From assembly GCA_031308135.1 (NCBI GenBank), contig JAHLJT010008446.1:164722006-164786005 (forward strand): a stretch of DNA of 64,000 nt, given 5' to 3'. How positions within the stretch are numbered: position 1 is the stretch's first letter; each line of letters starts with the position of its first letter. The notes below the pieces were generated by a model, which had not been told where the DNA came from, made no database searches, and worked only from the letters and a program-made list of their open reading frames with translations. Origin of the DNA: Acheta domesticus (Eukaryota > Arthropoda > Insecta > Orthoptera > Gryllidae). Below, piece after piece: positions 46,605-58,555 of the stretch. The position numbers were made by a program, and so were the translations under genes.

Positions 46605-47550
46605 TCGAAATTAAAGTATGTTATTAAATAAACATTTGTAATTAGTTTTTCGTTGTCAACAACCACCTTGGCCAACCTCTTTCGAAATAGCGTCTATTTA
46701 AACTGTACATGACAAGGTTGAAAAGAAGCAGGATTTTCATTAACTAAGTGATCTTTGACGGGAAATTACATAAAAAAGTTTTAAAAAATCCACGAAATTA
46801 ATAACTATTGCTAAATGGAAATTTGTTAATGTCTTTTCGTTAACAAAAGCTGCCTTGGCCCCTTTTAAAGTTTACATGACGAGGGTTGAAAGAAATCGTC
46901 ATTTTAGTTCATTAAGTCATTTTCATGGGCAATTACACGAAGAAAAAAAACAACTAAAAACATTTCCATGAAATTAATAAATATTATTAATTGGATATTT
47001 GTTGATGTTCTTCAGTCAATAACAGCCGCCTCGGCTGGCCTCTTTTTAAATGTCGACAGTTAAAAGTTTACTTGAGGTTTGAAATAAAGCGCCATTTCCA
47101 GAACTAAGTGATCTTTGACGGACAATTACTCGAAAACAACTAAAAACATTTCTGTGAAATTAATATACATAATTAATTGGGCATTAGTTGATTGTTTTGG
47201 TTAACAACTACCTAGGCCTGCCTCTTTTAAAATGGCGACCGTTTAAAGTTTTCATGACGAGATATGGAAGAAAGAGCCTTATACAAAAGTAAGTGATTTT
47301 TGACGAGCAATTACACAAAAACAACTAAACACACTTTCATGAAACTAACAAATGTTATTAAGTGGACATGTGTTATGTTTTCGATAACAAGAGTCACCTT
47401 GGCCTGCCTTTTTGAAAATGGCGGAAGTTTAAACTTAACATGAAGAGCTTTGAAAAATGTGCCATTCCAATTAAGTAAGTGATCATTGACGCTCAATAAT
47501 AAAACAACATACAGACACATCTCCGTGAAATAAATATTTGATATTAAGTG
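46605..47550. repeat. Diverged tandem array, ~186-bp unit, about 5 copies
   Basis: The phrase AAGTGATCTTTGACGG plus an AATTAC block recurs at 46745, 46914, 47105, 47291 and 47476 (spacing 169, 191, 186, 185). Each unit also has CCTTGGCC/CTGCCTCTTTT with AAATGGCG-type ends, CATGA, and a GTTGATGTT / GTTAACAA block. No coding potential. It lies in the Trim9-like intron. Confidence 0.85.
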
Positions 47551-47559
47551 AACAATTGA

Positions 47560-47690
47560 CAAAAATAAATAAATAAAAAATAAAAAATCGTCGCCCGGAA
47601 TTGCCTCTCTGTGGAAGTGCAGTCAGCGGTCGAAGGGTCAGTGCTGGATGTCATGCCAGAGGTGGCATAATAAATAAATAAACTATATAA
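47560..47690 (+). mobile_element. Short non-LTR retrotransposon 3' end
   Basis: About 110 bp of balanced composition (CGCCCGGAATTGCCTCTCTG, TGCCAGAGGTGGCA) ending in AATAAATAAATAAA, placed in AT-rich satellite DNA and also preceded by AAATA units. This is what a strongly 5'-truncated retrotransposon looks like; family not identified. Confidence 0.5.
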
Positions 47691-48324
47691 ATTAAGTGGA
47701 ATATTATTATTTCACATCTAGAACATATTTCGTTAGATTCATACTCAAAACACCGTTTTAAAATCACTAAATATACAGCTATTTAACTTAATATTCTATG
47801 CGCGCGTTTCGACCCCGTTCAGACCACCGTGCGACGCGGCGAGTAGATTGAATGCCGGGGCGGCTAATGCAATGATCCCTGCTGTGAAATCATTTTTCTA
47901 CTTATTTAAGTAGGTGATGTCTCGTATTTCAAGCTACAAGTGCCATAATTCACAGTCTATGTTCTTCTGTGCTCTGCTGTGTATCTACCATTGTAGGTAT
48001 TTTCTTTTTTTGAATTTTTAAATTGAAGTTCATTGTGGCTTAAGAAATAATTTAGAGAGGAGTGACCATTATTAAAACTTTATTATTTAATTCTAACTAA
48101 CCAAAATGTACAATTTAATAACCGATTGTTCACCAAACTGTTATAATCTCCAAATAATAGCAAAATAAAGAAAATTAAGACAGCATTCTCTCACATCAAG
48201 ATTGACATAAAATTAAATACAGGCCATTTCACGAAGGGCAATGTTTGGCAGCACATATATTTGTGATCATTTCCAATTATGAAACTGAATAAAAGAGCAA
48301 ACCTCTCAGACGATGGTACATATT
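47691..48324. other. Intron sequence, nothing recognised
   Basis: Non-coding intronic DNA. Confidence 0.5.
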
Positions 48325-48705
48325 GACTGAATAAGGTTTAGAGGGCGCTTCAACTACTGTGGTCATTTGCGCCCATGCCAAAGTATTTAGAAAAAAATAT
48401 TCAGTGTTGCAGATGCAATTTACCCGCTGATTAAAAGCATGTACATTGCCTAAAAAGAAGGCTTAAATTCTGCATCGAGTATACACGTAGAAATGGCAAA
48501 AGGAAAAAAAGAAAGGGCGCGTAAAATGTATCTTCGTCGTCCCCGAGCACCACTAGCATACTTGTAGATATGGCAGAAGGAAAATAGAAAAAGGGCGCGT
48601 AAAATTTATCATAAAACATAAAATTGGCTGTGAAGGGGCCAAAAAACCATAACCCATTGTTATTATCTTTCAAATAAAATTATATATTTCGCTTTTCCGC
48701 AAAAA
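48325..48705 (+). repeat. Family E repeat, copy 1
   Basis: Same-direction match to 58245-58555 (GGTTTAGAGGGCGCTTC, TGTGGTCATTTGCGCCCATG, AGAATATTCAGTGTTGCA-like, TTCAAATAAAATTATATATT). The segment AAAAAGAAAGGGCGCGTAAAAT occurs twice in this copy, a local duplication. The I-like copy D1 begins where the match ends. Confidence 0.75.
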
Positions 48706-49249
48706 ACCAAAAACGTTTTGAGAACGCTGAATCGTCATCCCCGAGCACAACCCGAAGAGAGTTGCCTAGGTCCTGTCTTCGTCGGTTGCCAACAAATTTC
48801 GTGCAGTGCAGGAGGACGTGTTCCAAAGAAAAAAACCGTCCTGCACGAGTCACAGATGGGAGGAGTTTCACTTCGAAGAAGGAAACCCTGAGAAAAGTAG
48901 GAGTGTGGTCCGATACGAAGACGGGTTAAAATAACTTCCTCACGCCTAGAGGAGCGTGATGAGGAACGCCAGGGATGAACAGGATTCTTAATCGCACTAA
49001 GTTTGAAAGTACTAATGTGCCACAGTTTGCCACGCTCTAAACAAGAATTGTTTCAAGGAAGCCAGAACATCGACAATGGTACAGAAGTAATGTCGATACG
49101 AGTTTTACGAGTCGCTGATTTCGCCGCCTGGTCGGCCAATTCATTCCCTGTGATATTCACGTGGCGTGGGACCAAACTAAGTACCAGGTCACAGCGGCGG
49201 GACAGAAGACAATGAATCAGACTTTGACCAGATACGTCAGGTAGTCTAA

Positions 49250-51167
49250 CGAAGGACGGGAGACAGCTTGAAGAGAGCTGAGAGAATCAGAACAGATAAC
49301 TACTCGCCGCAACGTCGCTGATTCGATTTATTTTAGGGCCTCAAGAATTGCATACATTTTGGCAGTGAATATACTGCACTGGGAGTGAAGCAGAAATGAT
49401 TTGGTGGCCCTGATACAATAAAAACCACATGCCACCGCGTCCCTGCACGACGAACAATCCGTGTATAAGAATAAATGATCCAGATAGGATTCTCTCATAT
49501 CCTGAAACTGCTTCTGGTAAACCAGAGGACTAGTAGTTTCTTTGGATAGATTGGAGAGTCTAAGGTCAATATTGGGAAGGGGGAGTTTTCAAGGGGGAAT
49601 CCGGTCACTTGTGGGTTTCACAGGAGTGGGAAGATCGACATTTAGTTCTCGCAGAAGATTTCGCAATCTAATACCTGGGGGATGGGGTAACGATGTTCGA
49701 AGAATGTACGAGGACTCATAATTTGGTTGGGTGATTAGTCGACCACAAGGATGGTCAAAGAGTCCTGACACGTTAGCAGCATAAGACGCTAATAAAATAT
49801 CTCGCCCTTGGCACAGAGATGGTTCTCCAGCTTCGGCCAAGGGGCATTCGATGCGATTCGTGCGGTAGGCGCCTGTACTAATCCTTATACCGCCGTTGTG
49901 AATGGTATTCAGCGGCCGGAGTGTTGATGGCGACGCTGACCCATATACAATACAACCATAATCCAAAATAGAGCGGGTGAAGGTTCTATACAAACGCAAG
50001 AGACACACACGGTCTGCTCCCCAACAGCTGCCTGTAAGGGTGCGGAGGAGGTGACAGACAACGGCTTTTCGGTTTACGGATGTGATTTTGCGAAGTTAGG
50101 CTCTTATCGAAAGTAAACCCAAAGAAAGTTGCAGACTCCACAAAAGGAAGAAAATAGCTTCCAAGAAAAAGATCGGGGTGGTTATGGAGATGAACCCTGC
50201 AGAAGTGCATACAGATAGGTTTTGATGTGGAGAATTTGAAACCTGTCCCGTCACTCCATTCCTGCAATTTGTTAAGGACCAGTTGTAATTGTCTATCACT
50301 TGAATACTCTTGGAGGAGCAGGAAATTAGAAAGTCGTCAACGAAGAGCGATGCATTCACCGGCTCTCGGATTATCGACGCTACTCTATTGATTGCGATGG
50401 CAAACAGTGACACTCAGAATTGAGCCCTGAGGGACCCCGTTTTCTAAATGGTGGCTGGCGGATACCCTGTCACCAAGGTGAACGCGGAAGTATCTTGAAA
50501 GAATGGTTACTAAAAAAATGGGGAGCCGGCACCTAAGACCTCAAGAATGTATAAGTATGCCGTACCTCCAGGTAGAATCATTTGCTTTCTCTACATCGAA
50601 GATAACTGCTACCAGGTGTTGAAGTAGCACGAAAGCAGTGGAGATCTGTGTGGAAAGGGTGACAAGGTTGTCCATGGTTCACCTGTTCTTCCTGAAACCA
50701 CATTGGATAGATGCAAGTAGGTTTCTCTGTTTTGGGAGCCAGACCAAACGCGTGTTCACCATTCGATATAGAAGTTTGCATTCACAGCTTGTGAGCGAGA
50801 TTGGGCGGTAGGTTGACGGTTTTGTCCTGTCATTTCCTTCTTTAGGAATAGGAATAATAATCGCTTCGCGCCAGGTCCTAGGAAAGGTATGTTCCATCCA
50901 AATCTTGTTGAAGATACGGAGGAGAAAAATACGTGCCTCTTCCGGCAGGTGTTTTAACATTTGGTTGTGTATCTGGTCTGGTCCTGGAGCAGAATCTTTC
51001 CCACGGGCGAGAGCACAGGAAAATTCCTCCATGGAGAAAGGGGCGTTATAATCTTCCTCCAGGCAAGTTGAGAAGTCCAATCTGCATTTCTCCATTCTAC
51101 TCTTCGTTTTCAAGAAGCTAGGGGAGTAGTGGAAGGAACTGGAGGTATTTTCATAATGACAGGCCAA
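49250..51167 (-). pseudogene. I-like reverse transcriptase/RNase H (copy D1), broken
   Basis: 51167-50679 encodes YNAPFSMEEFSCALARGKDS, APGPDQIHNQMLKHLPEEA, HTFPRTWREAIIIPIPKEGN and TYRPISLTSCECKLLYRMVN, the start of RT. Later frames give SLFVDDFLISCSSKS (catalytic VDD, near 50350), GTGFKFSTSKPICMHFC and ESATFFGFTFDKSL, then the thumb/tether region FTRSILDYGCIVYGSAS (50008-49589). RNase H in 49250-49500 is recognisable by comparison with D2 only. Several frameshifts, for example near 50690, 50420 and 50000, inactivate it. Confidence 0.88.
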
Positions 51168-51288
51168 TTCCTCAACTACTTCTTCTTGAGAAGTAATAAG
51201 ATTTCCATTAATAAGAAGTCCTGGGACAGATGGTGGGGAAAATCTTCCACCGATCTGTCGGATCTTTCGCCATACTACTTTAGGCGAG

Positions 51289-52272
51289 GTATAATAATAA
51301 TAATAATAATAATTTTATTATCTTGCAAATGGACTGTTGTCCAGTGGCAAGTTACAAATACAATAATCTTAGACAATATCCAAAAGGTTATACAATAGTA
51401 AAGCAAGATTGTTATAATAATAAACAATATTAATAATACAATAATTAATAGAAGAGTACTCAGTTTTTATACAATTAAGAATTTTGAAAGTAAACAGTAC
51501 CTTACAAGTAATACAATAGTTATTTATGTATCTGTGGCGCCAAGTAGACGCCCTCGCACAGAAGGGGACCCCCTAACCCCAGAGCCTCCGGCCCGAGGAG
51601 TCAGATGCCGCCCGTGGTGCATACAAAAACTTACGGCTAACTAGCTCGTTGCTGAATCCAACTAGAATTCGAAACATTTTACATTGTTTTCGGGAGGGTC
51701 TAAATGAAAGACGAGTTTGCCTCATTTATCAATATGACGTCAGATAAACAGAACAGAGTGTGCATCTGAGGACTGATTAGTTCGTACAAAATGAAACAAT
51801 ATGGTTAAGTTCCTGCGTAAATTCTCACAAAAACTAATAAAGCTACGGAAGGTGGTTGCTAGTAAAATCTAGAGAAATAAAAAAAAATGATTATAGGGTG
51901 TTTGACAGTTATATGGAAAATAATCGTGTGAATTTGCGCTGATGAAACAGTACTTTTCGGTTATTTGCGTCAATTGCAGAAGCACTCCTGCACTGTCAGA
52001 AATGTCTGCATTACTTTCAATGTAAAAGCACACCAAAGAAGTATCATGCACGTAAACTAAACCTAATGTACACGTACAGTAACTTTAAAGTACGTGTGCA
52101 TTAACTGTAATGTACGTGTACAATTAAATTTAATGTATGGGTGTACATCAAATTTACTGTACGTGTACATTAAATTCAATTCACGCACATGATAATTACT
52201 CTATTGCACTTTTACATTAAATTTACGTGTGCATGAAATTCACTGTACATGTACATTTAATTCAATATTTTT
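51289..52272. mobile_element. Insertion in D1: (AAT)n-headed fragment and minisatellite
   Basis: D2 reads without interruption across this point, so about 985 bp were added to D1. The left end is (ATA)n, then ATTTTATTATCTTGCAAATGG and CCAGTGGCAAG, which looks like the 3' end of another retrotransposon read in reverse. The right part holds the GTACGTGTAC minisatellite. The target duplication is not clear. Confidence 0.7.
52040..52262. repeat. Minisatellite of palindromic TGTACGTGTACA units
   Basis: The self-complementary core TGTACGTGTACA or close variants (CACGTAC, GTACATGTACAT) recur about every 25-30 bp, separated by TTAAATTTAA-type spacers, itself near-palindromic. Confidence 0.75.
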
Positions 52273-52275
52273 TTA

Positions 52276-53150
52276 TGGCAAGATAGAGAAGAAATAAAGG
52301 TTCTCCAGGATGCGGTCTTACTTTCCCGTACTATTACTAATCTAGCCCTTGCCCACTTTCTTTTGTAATCAATAAGGTTTGATGCGGTGGGGAACCTACT
52401 GAACCTCGCGAGTGCTCGCTTTCGGTCACGCACCGCGGTGGCGCAGTCAGCCTTCCACCAAGGCACGAGGAGGCGTCGTGGCCGATACGTAGACGTCGGG
52501 ATTGCAATGGTGGCTGCAATGGCGGTGAATTGGGCCACAAAGGCATCGATATTACTTGAAACATTATGTGGTATTATAATTTTCTCGCTGAATGTATCTC
52601 AGTCGGCTCGATGGATTAGCCAGCGAGATGGCTAATCCATCTAAATTAGGGATATTAAAGTGAACCAGAGTAAGGAAATGGTCACTCCCATGCAGATCAT
52701 CGAGAACAGTCCACACTTTACGATGGTAGATAGGAATAGACTGCAGAGTGCCAGATCGATTGACGGGGTGTTTGAAGCCATAGAGAAAAAAGTATGATTC
52801 CCGCAATTCAGAAGAATTAAGTTTTGCTGGTCAATAATATTTTCGAGTATCGAACCTCTCGGGCAGGTCCTCGTGCCACCTCAGAGGGCACATCTGAGCA
52901 TTCAAGTCTCTCACAATAAGAAAAGGGGCGGGCAACTGAGAAAACACATCTTCGAGTTCCTATTGTGATATGACTTAGCCAGGAGAAATGTATATACTAC
53001 ACACCGTAAGAGAAAGGACAGTAGGTGTACCCGAACGCAAACGGTTTGAAGATTGGTTCGAATGTAATGTTCCTCAGAGTACAGACAGTCACGGATGAGT
53101 ACCGCGACGCCGTCCGTGAGCACGAAGTTCGTCTTCTTAATCGAACCGAT
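52276..53150 (-). pseudogene. Endonuclease and linker of copy D1
   Basis: Minus-strand pieces: TDGVAVLIRDCLYSEEHYIR (53123-52911), the endonuclease end with DLHGSDHFLTLVHFNIP (52806-52564; SDH metal/catalytic motif) and the linker before RT with LLVPWWKADCATAVRDRKRA and FSRFPTASNLIDYKRKWARA (52538-52257). Several stops and shifts. The linker is also present at the 5' edge of D2. Confidence 0.75.
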
Positions 53151-53155
53151 AGATG

Positions 53156-54205
53156 CTAAAACCGCGACGTCACAGGGGATGATGAGGAAGAAGACAGGTT
53201 TCCTGAAGGCAGACTATAGATGGTCTGTGGCGAAAAATTTGCGATCTTAATTCTCCTGAGTCGGTGCGAAGACCATTTAAATTCCATGGGAGAGCCATTA
53301 TAAGAAATTATTTCTTTGGTTGCTTTTTTCTTTCTCACCTTCTGAAGGGTTGTAGAGGAACTCTCGTGGTCATCCTGACAGCTGCTGGATATGGTCGCGT
53401 GTGTCGGGATTCCCAGTTTTTTTGCCACAGGTGACAGAGATCTACAGGGGTTGGAGGATCGTCCAACGTGAATCTCGGAAACAAAAAGAGGTGGACGGAA
53501 TTTTGATGACGTGTTTTTTTTGGGGGGAGGAGGCGGTATCTGCTTGGGATCGATTTTCGTAAGAGACTCAGTGGAAGTCGTCAATGGCTGCTAGATATTT
53601 TAAAGAGGTTTTTTTGAACTTTGTGAGAATGATCACTTTCTCACCTTGAATACACGCCGTATCCTCAGGGAAGTCTATCGGCGACACCTGACAACTGAAG
53701 TGTGCTACTATAGCTGGGGAACACTGAGTTTGGCAACACGTTTTTACCCCCGGGGATAAAGGTTTTAGAGCACTGGAGAAAGATCGTGAAAGGTCAACTG
53801 GGTTCTTGGTTTGGTATCTACGTTTCGTCTCAGGGAACGAAACCTTTTCGGTCACTTTTAGTTTTTTGGATTTCTCTTTCGCGGAGAAAGGTAGAGCACT
53901 GGTTGTCGTTGGCTGGGTGATTGCCCTCGCAATTTACACAGTGCGGTGGTTTGGCGCACGGTTGTGGGTCGTGCACTGATGATCCGCACTTCCCGCAAAC
54001 CGTGCTTACGGACATACAACGCTGCTGGGTGTGCCCAAACCTCTGGCACTTGAAACAGCGCAAAGAGTTCGGCACGTACTGTCGTACACGGAGGTTGTAA
54101 TAAGCAGTGATTATCCTTTGCGGGAGGGATGGTCGGTCAAACGTAAGGATCAGGGTCGAAGTAGGGATCACTTTCCCGCTCACCCTGGAATTCAGTGCAT
54201 ACGCA
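53156..54205 (-). pseudogene. I-like ORF1 Gag with three CCHC knuckles (copy D1)
   Basis: Starts inside the protein (RVSGKVIPTSTLILTF), then RQYVPNSLRCFKCQRFGHTQ, CGKCGSSVHDPQPC and CVNCEGNHPANDNQCSTF, three zinc knuckles as in I-element ORF1, followed by a basic stretch. Two further frames downstream (53855-53568, 53584-53156) hold a low-complexity Ser/Pro C-terminal part (QIPPPPPKKNTSSKF). The ORF1 protein binds element RNA. The N-terminus is missing and a frameshift lies near 53850. Confidence 0.8.
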
Positions 54206-55942
54206 TACAATAAAATGAAATACTCCAATCAACATGTAATACATTAATGGTACTATTATGTTTGGTAATATGCACTTGTTTGGACTTGAGCACAGCAGTG
54301 ATGCCATCTATTTATGCAAGTATTGCTCTTCTAATTGCTTTCGTGGGCTTTTTACAATAATACACTCTCCAATTATCCTACTTATTCATTGACAAGATTT
54401 TCACCAATTTACTCTAATCACAAATTGTAGAGTATTGAATGAACTAATTATTTATTATTTTATGAATGGTGGGACTTTAGCTGGCTTTAGTTGCACAGGA
54501 TATTGTTTTCTTGATAGCCAGTGTTTGGCTCCCATGTCGAATACTAGTTCATTCATGAACATGTAGTCAGTATGAATGGTCACGCTAGCTTGTTTGGCTG
54601 TTTCTCATTATGTGAACCTTCATGATATTTACTTAACATCCCACGCACAGCAAGGGATGTCTTATTTCTTTATAATTCAATATTATATAAATTATTTACA
54701 AAAAAACAACAACCATAAGAATAATATTAATAATAATTCTGGTATTGCTCTTATATACATTAACATTTTTTGTTGGTTTTCGAGCACAATTGAATATAAT
54801 TAGCTCTTTTTGTTGTGTACAAAATGTGTAATGTTAATACCTAGTTTTTAATATGCAATTGTAATTATTGTGACAATATTTGTAATAACCGGTGTTGTTA
54901 AACTTATCCAGCCCTGAGGATGGAGTAATAAAAAACTCCGAAACGTCGGCAAACTGACATATCTTATTAGTTTGAACCAAAACCCGTGAACCACGCAAAT
55001 GGTATCATATTAAAACATGTTATATTATATAAGACAAGGAAATCGTAAAAAAGCATGGTTACAAAATCGGCCCGCTAGGTCGTAAATCAAATCCGAGACA
55101 TTTGCCCGTTGGAGCACTAAACTGAAACTATCTGAAACTTTTTCTGGCAGTTATAAATTAGGTGAATTTTTATTTTAAATTTTTTGGTTGACATTTTTAT
55201 AGAAAAAAATGTTTTTAAATAATTTATTACGTTATTTATGAACTGAAAAGCATCTGCAAGTCAATTTTCCAACAAATTATTACGGCAAAGTTCTTATCAG
55301 AAGCAAAGAAATAAAACAAATGCCATAAAATTGTTCTTAATTTAAACAGGAAAAACTGTTTTTATCGCTGTAAATACTTACCATGTGGATATTTGTACGT
55401 CATACTTTGAAATAATATTTTTTACATCCAAACATGTGGGAAACATCTGAGTCTAACTTAAGGCCGGAAAACCCCCTTTTCCGGCTAGAGCCTTTGCGTT
55501 ACGTAATTTATGGACGGCCCCAAAAGACGTATTTCATTACCACACTCGTATTTGATTTGATTTAGTTATCAAATATTTGTAGTTTTCTAATTCTAACATC
55601 GCGTTACCAATTATCCGTGTAATATACACAATGCAAACGTGCGAACTATTACATGGTTGCAAACATGCGCCATGCGAGCTATTACGGTTATTATTACGGA
55701 ACTCGCCTTCTTTAGCATTTGTTCAGAGATAAAAGAGTATTAGTATGACATTCTTTACATTTTAAACCAGTTTTAACCGGGCTAAATGCTGTCGAGTCTT
55801 ATTTGCCAATCCACGGACCGTCAAAGAGTAAGTAAGAATAAAATTATACTTGTACAAGCCTTATTAACTAAACTACGTTGCAAGAACAACAGTAAATATT
55901 CTACACAGTGTATTAACAACATATCAAAGGCTTTTTACTTAC
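54206..55942. other. Intron sequence, nothing recognised
   Basis: 1.7 kb of AT-rich non-coding DNA between D1 and the upstream Trim9-like exon. It contains a GC-balanced inverted pair (CTGAGGATGGAG ... AAACTCCGAAACGTCGGC) near 54915, otherwise nothing. Confidence 0.5.
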
Positions 55943-56167
55943 CTAACATCTGATCCTTCGCCACATCAATGCGAGCAATCCCGAAACTGGGATCTGTATC
56001 AGAATCATAACGATTTATAGAGAATTCCCAGTAATGTATTCCACGCGAAAAACCTACGCTTCCAAGGGCAACACGGTGCTCATAACCTTCACAAACCACA
56101 GTACAATTGTCTTCTGAGAAATGGAGTTCTGAAGGACCCAGACTTGGATCAAATGTAAACCATGCCA
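55943..56167 (-). CDS. Trim9: Trim9-like exon, start of B30.2/SPRY domain
   Basis: A 225-nt internal exon. The acceptor ATTTTTGTAG precedes 56167 after a T-rich tract; the donor is TTAG|GTAAGT after 55943. It encodes (x)AWFTFDPSLGPSELHFSED, NCTVVCEGYEHRVALGSVGF, SRGIHYWEFSINRYDSDTDP and SFGIARIDVAKDQMLG. The patterns HRVxLGxxGFSxGIHYWE, RYDxxxDPxFGxAR and MLGKDDK (completed by the next exon) are those of TRIM9/TRIM67 SPRY domains. The split Gly codon (G|GT) joins perfectly to the exon at 45791-45963. Exons for RING, B-boxes, coiled coil and FN3 would lie at higher coordinates outside the window or unrecognised. Confidence 0.93.
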
Positions 56168-56400
56168 CTACAAAAATAAACAACAATGTCAAACATTTGC
56201 AAAATAGGGCAGAAATTGAACATATACTACAAAAGTAACAAAATAAAAATATACACAAAGCCTTATTTCAATACTTGGACTAATGATCCATTGTGGTCAC
56301 AAACCAACTGCAACAAAATTATAAATATAAAACATACAGTATGTTTCATTACTATTCGTACATTTCATTATGAAAAAGAATATTCTATTGTCTTCTTTTT

Positions 56401-57335
56401 ACTTTCTCACCTTACGATAATTCGTAAAGAAGAGAAAGTTATGATATCGTGCGCAGGAAAACGGCAAATTTTCGCCAGAAAAACTCTTATAGCTGCGGTC
56501 TGGTAACGAAAAAGTGAATAAATTATTTTGCTAAATTTAGGGAGGAAATCCTCTAACTCGTGATGTAGCCAAAAACCATGTTTCGTGGCTTCTTGATACC
56601 GAAAAATCGACTGATGGCAAAACGTCCGACTGTCCGTCTGTGGTCAACGCCAGTGCCTAAACAATTCAGTCGATTTTCTTCAAAATTGATATTCCTCAAC
56701 CGTTTTGACTGTTGTCGAGACTCCTGGAATTGGAAACCGATATTTTAATTTTGGAGGGTACTTTACATGAAGCCCCTCGGACATTTCAAAAATATGGCTC
56801 CAATAAGAGAATGATGCAGGTATCGTTTTCGTTGATATCCCCACTTTTTTGAAAATTGCAACAACCAATTTCAAAACAGCAAAATTGAAGATAGAGATTT
56901 TTACCTCAGACAAATCGCTTGTACCAAACGAAAGGTCATGTACAATTTGTTGAAAAAACTAGTTTTCGAGTAAATTGCGCTTAAAATTTACCAAATTTTG
57001 TCTCTCTAAAACCGCTCCAAATTTTTTCTTAAAATTTTCTGCACTTTTGTAATAAGGGGCGATTAAAAAACGTGGTGCCAGGCCTATTTTCGGGTCTCAC
57101 TAGGTTTTTCGAAAAAATGCAAAATAATTTTTTAAACTACAAAATTGAAGGTAAAGATTTTTGCATTAGACAAAGTATGTTGTAGAAAATTAGCTCTTTA
57201 AAAAAGACCACGTACAATTTTCTGAAAAACTAGTTTTTGCTTATTTTCCGCTTGAAATTTACGAAAAAATGTTCTCAAAAACCGTTCCAATTTTTTTCTT
57301 TAAATTTCCTCCACATGCGTAATAAGGGACGGTAA
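56401..57335 (+). repeat. Family G repeat, copy G5
   Basis: Begins with the family hairpin (ACTTTCTC at 56401-56408, GAGAAAGT at 56432-56439), then CAAAACGTCCGACTGTCCGT and GTCGATTTTCTTCAAAATTG, and blocks like AAACCGCTCCAAATTTTTTC. A diverged copy in the same direction as G1. It lies in the intron upstream of the 55943-56167 exon if the gene extends rightward. Confidence 0.7.
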
Positions 57336-57621
57336 ATAAATAATAAAGTAGTGTGGTGCTATAGAATAGCACAGACTCTCGTAGTACTTATTTTTCTAAT
57401 CTTGTTAGTGTGGTCGAGCATTTGGAGTAAGCCCTTCGCGGGTGCCTTTCTTTGTCGCCCAAAAGACTTGTTTTTCGCATGTTGTCAATTACCAGCTTCC
57501 AAAAACTAGAGATGATTCAATAACGTCTTGACTAATATACAGAATGTCCAGAAATTCCCGTTACAAAAAAATAACCCAAATTCTTTGATGCACGTCATTA
57601 AGAAAGGCAGGTCCAGTTTTC

Positions 57622-57623
<2 letters not shown>

Positions 57624-57680
<57 letters not shown>
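57624..57680. repeat. (GA)n microsatellite
   Basis: Uninterrupted GA run immediately before repeat F copy 2. Confidence 0.97.
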
Positions 57681-57687
<7 letters not shown>

Positions 57688-57691
57688 AGTC

Positions 57692-58013
57692 TTTCAGAAA
57701 ACTGAGTTTAAAATCACTTCCGGGCGCGAAATTCAAACCGGCCGCTACGACACAGCAGACGGCGGCGTCTCCTCGGAGCATTTCCTCGTTCCTCCGCGTA
57801 AACGGTGAAACAGTCGAGTAATATTTTCTAAGAAAAGCATCGCGTGGCTTACATTAGAATACGTTAATAGTATCAAATGTTTGTAGGCTCTCTTCAATAA
57901 TATTTTAAATGTACTTACTGAAAATCCAGAATTGTTCAAAATGATAGCCACGGAACATGGCGGAGTAAACAAATGATGAACACATCCAACATTTATGAAA
58001 AATATTGAATCTC
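57692..58013 (+). repeat. Family F repeat, copy 2
   Basis: Same-direction match to 30383-30716. Confidence 0.75.
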
Positions 58014-58244
58014 CTGGAATGCTCGAATTCTGATTTTTAGCACATATTCGTATGAACAAGTGCCTTGGGCTTACGATTTCCACATTCGTGAAGATTGTTC
58101 TAAATGTCACGACAAATTGAAAAGCGTTTTGGAAATAAAATATTCGTTCATGATTTCGTTGATTTTCTCCGGGCGCGGGATTTGATGCGCGGGATGCTTC
58201 TGGCAGTCATTTTTGTGAAGATGCAGGCCAAACAGTGCATTGAA

Positions 58245-58555
58245 TTGATTGAATATGGTTTAGAGGGCGCTTCGACTGCTGTGGTCATTTGCGCCCATGC
58301 CACGGTATTTGGAGAAAAGAATATTCAGTGTTGCATATGTAACTTACTCACGGTTTAAAAGCATTTACATTGGCTAAAAAGGCTTGAATTCTGCTTCAAG
58401 CATACATGTAGAAATGGCAGAAGGAAAATAGAAAAGGAGGCGTAAAATTTATCTTAAAACGTAAAATTGGCTGTAAAGGGGCCAAAAAACAACATAAAAC
58501 ATTGTTACCTTTCAAATAAAATTATATATTCTGCTTTATCTCAAAACTAGTGGGG
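58245..58555 (+). repeat. Family E repeat, copy 2
   Basis: Match to 48325-48705 without the internal duplication. It lies just downstream of F copy 2, so F and E may be parts of one longer element. Confidence 0.75.

Larger units (their letters stand above)
48706..54205 (-). mobile_element. I-clade-like non-LTR retrotransposon, copy D1
   Basis: Minus-strand element in the Trim9-like intron: ORF1 Gag part (54205-53156), endonuclease (53150-52540), linker and RT (52538-50096), a tether and RNase H region (50008-49250), and the C-terminal zinc motif near 48800. The 3' end is at about 48706. It is 5'-truncated within ORF1 and carries a ~985-bp foreign insert at 51289-52272. Copy D2 (60859-63641) is nearly identical in RT, so amplification was fairly recent. 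APE plus RT plus RNase H with a three-knuckle Gag fits the I clade. Confidence 0.85.
45964..55942 (-). other. Trim9-like intron filled with repeats (9,979 bp)
   Basis: Bounded by GTAAGT at 55942 and GCAG at 45964 on the minus strand. It contains an I-like retrotransposon in the same transcriptional direction as the gene, a ~186-bp tandem array, repeat E copy 1 and a small non-LTR 3' end. Confidence 0.85.

Noticed and set aside
57506..57821. Glu/Arg-rich and Ser/Leu-rich frames
   Set aside because: Translation of the (GA)n repeat joined to repeat F.
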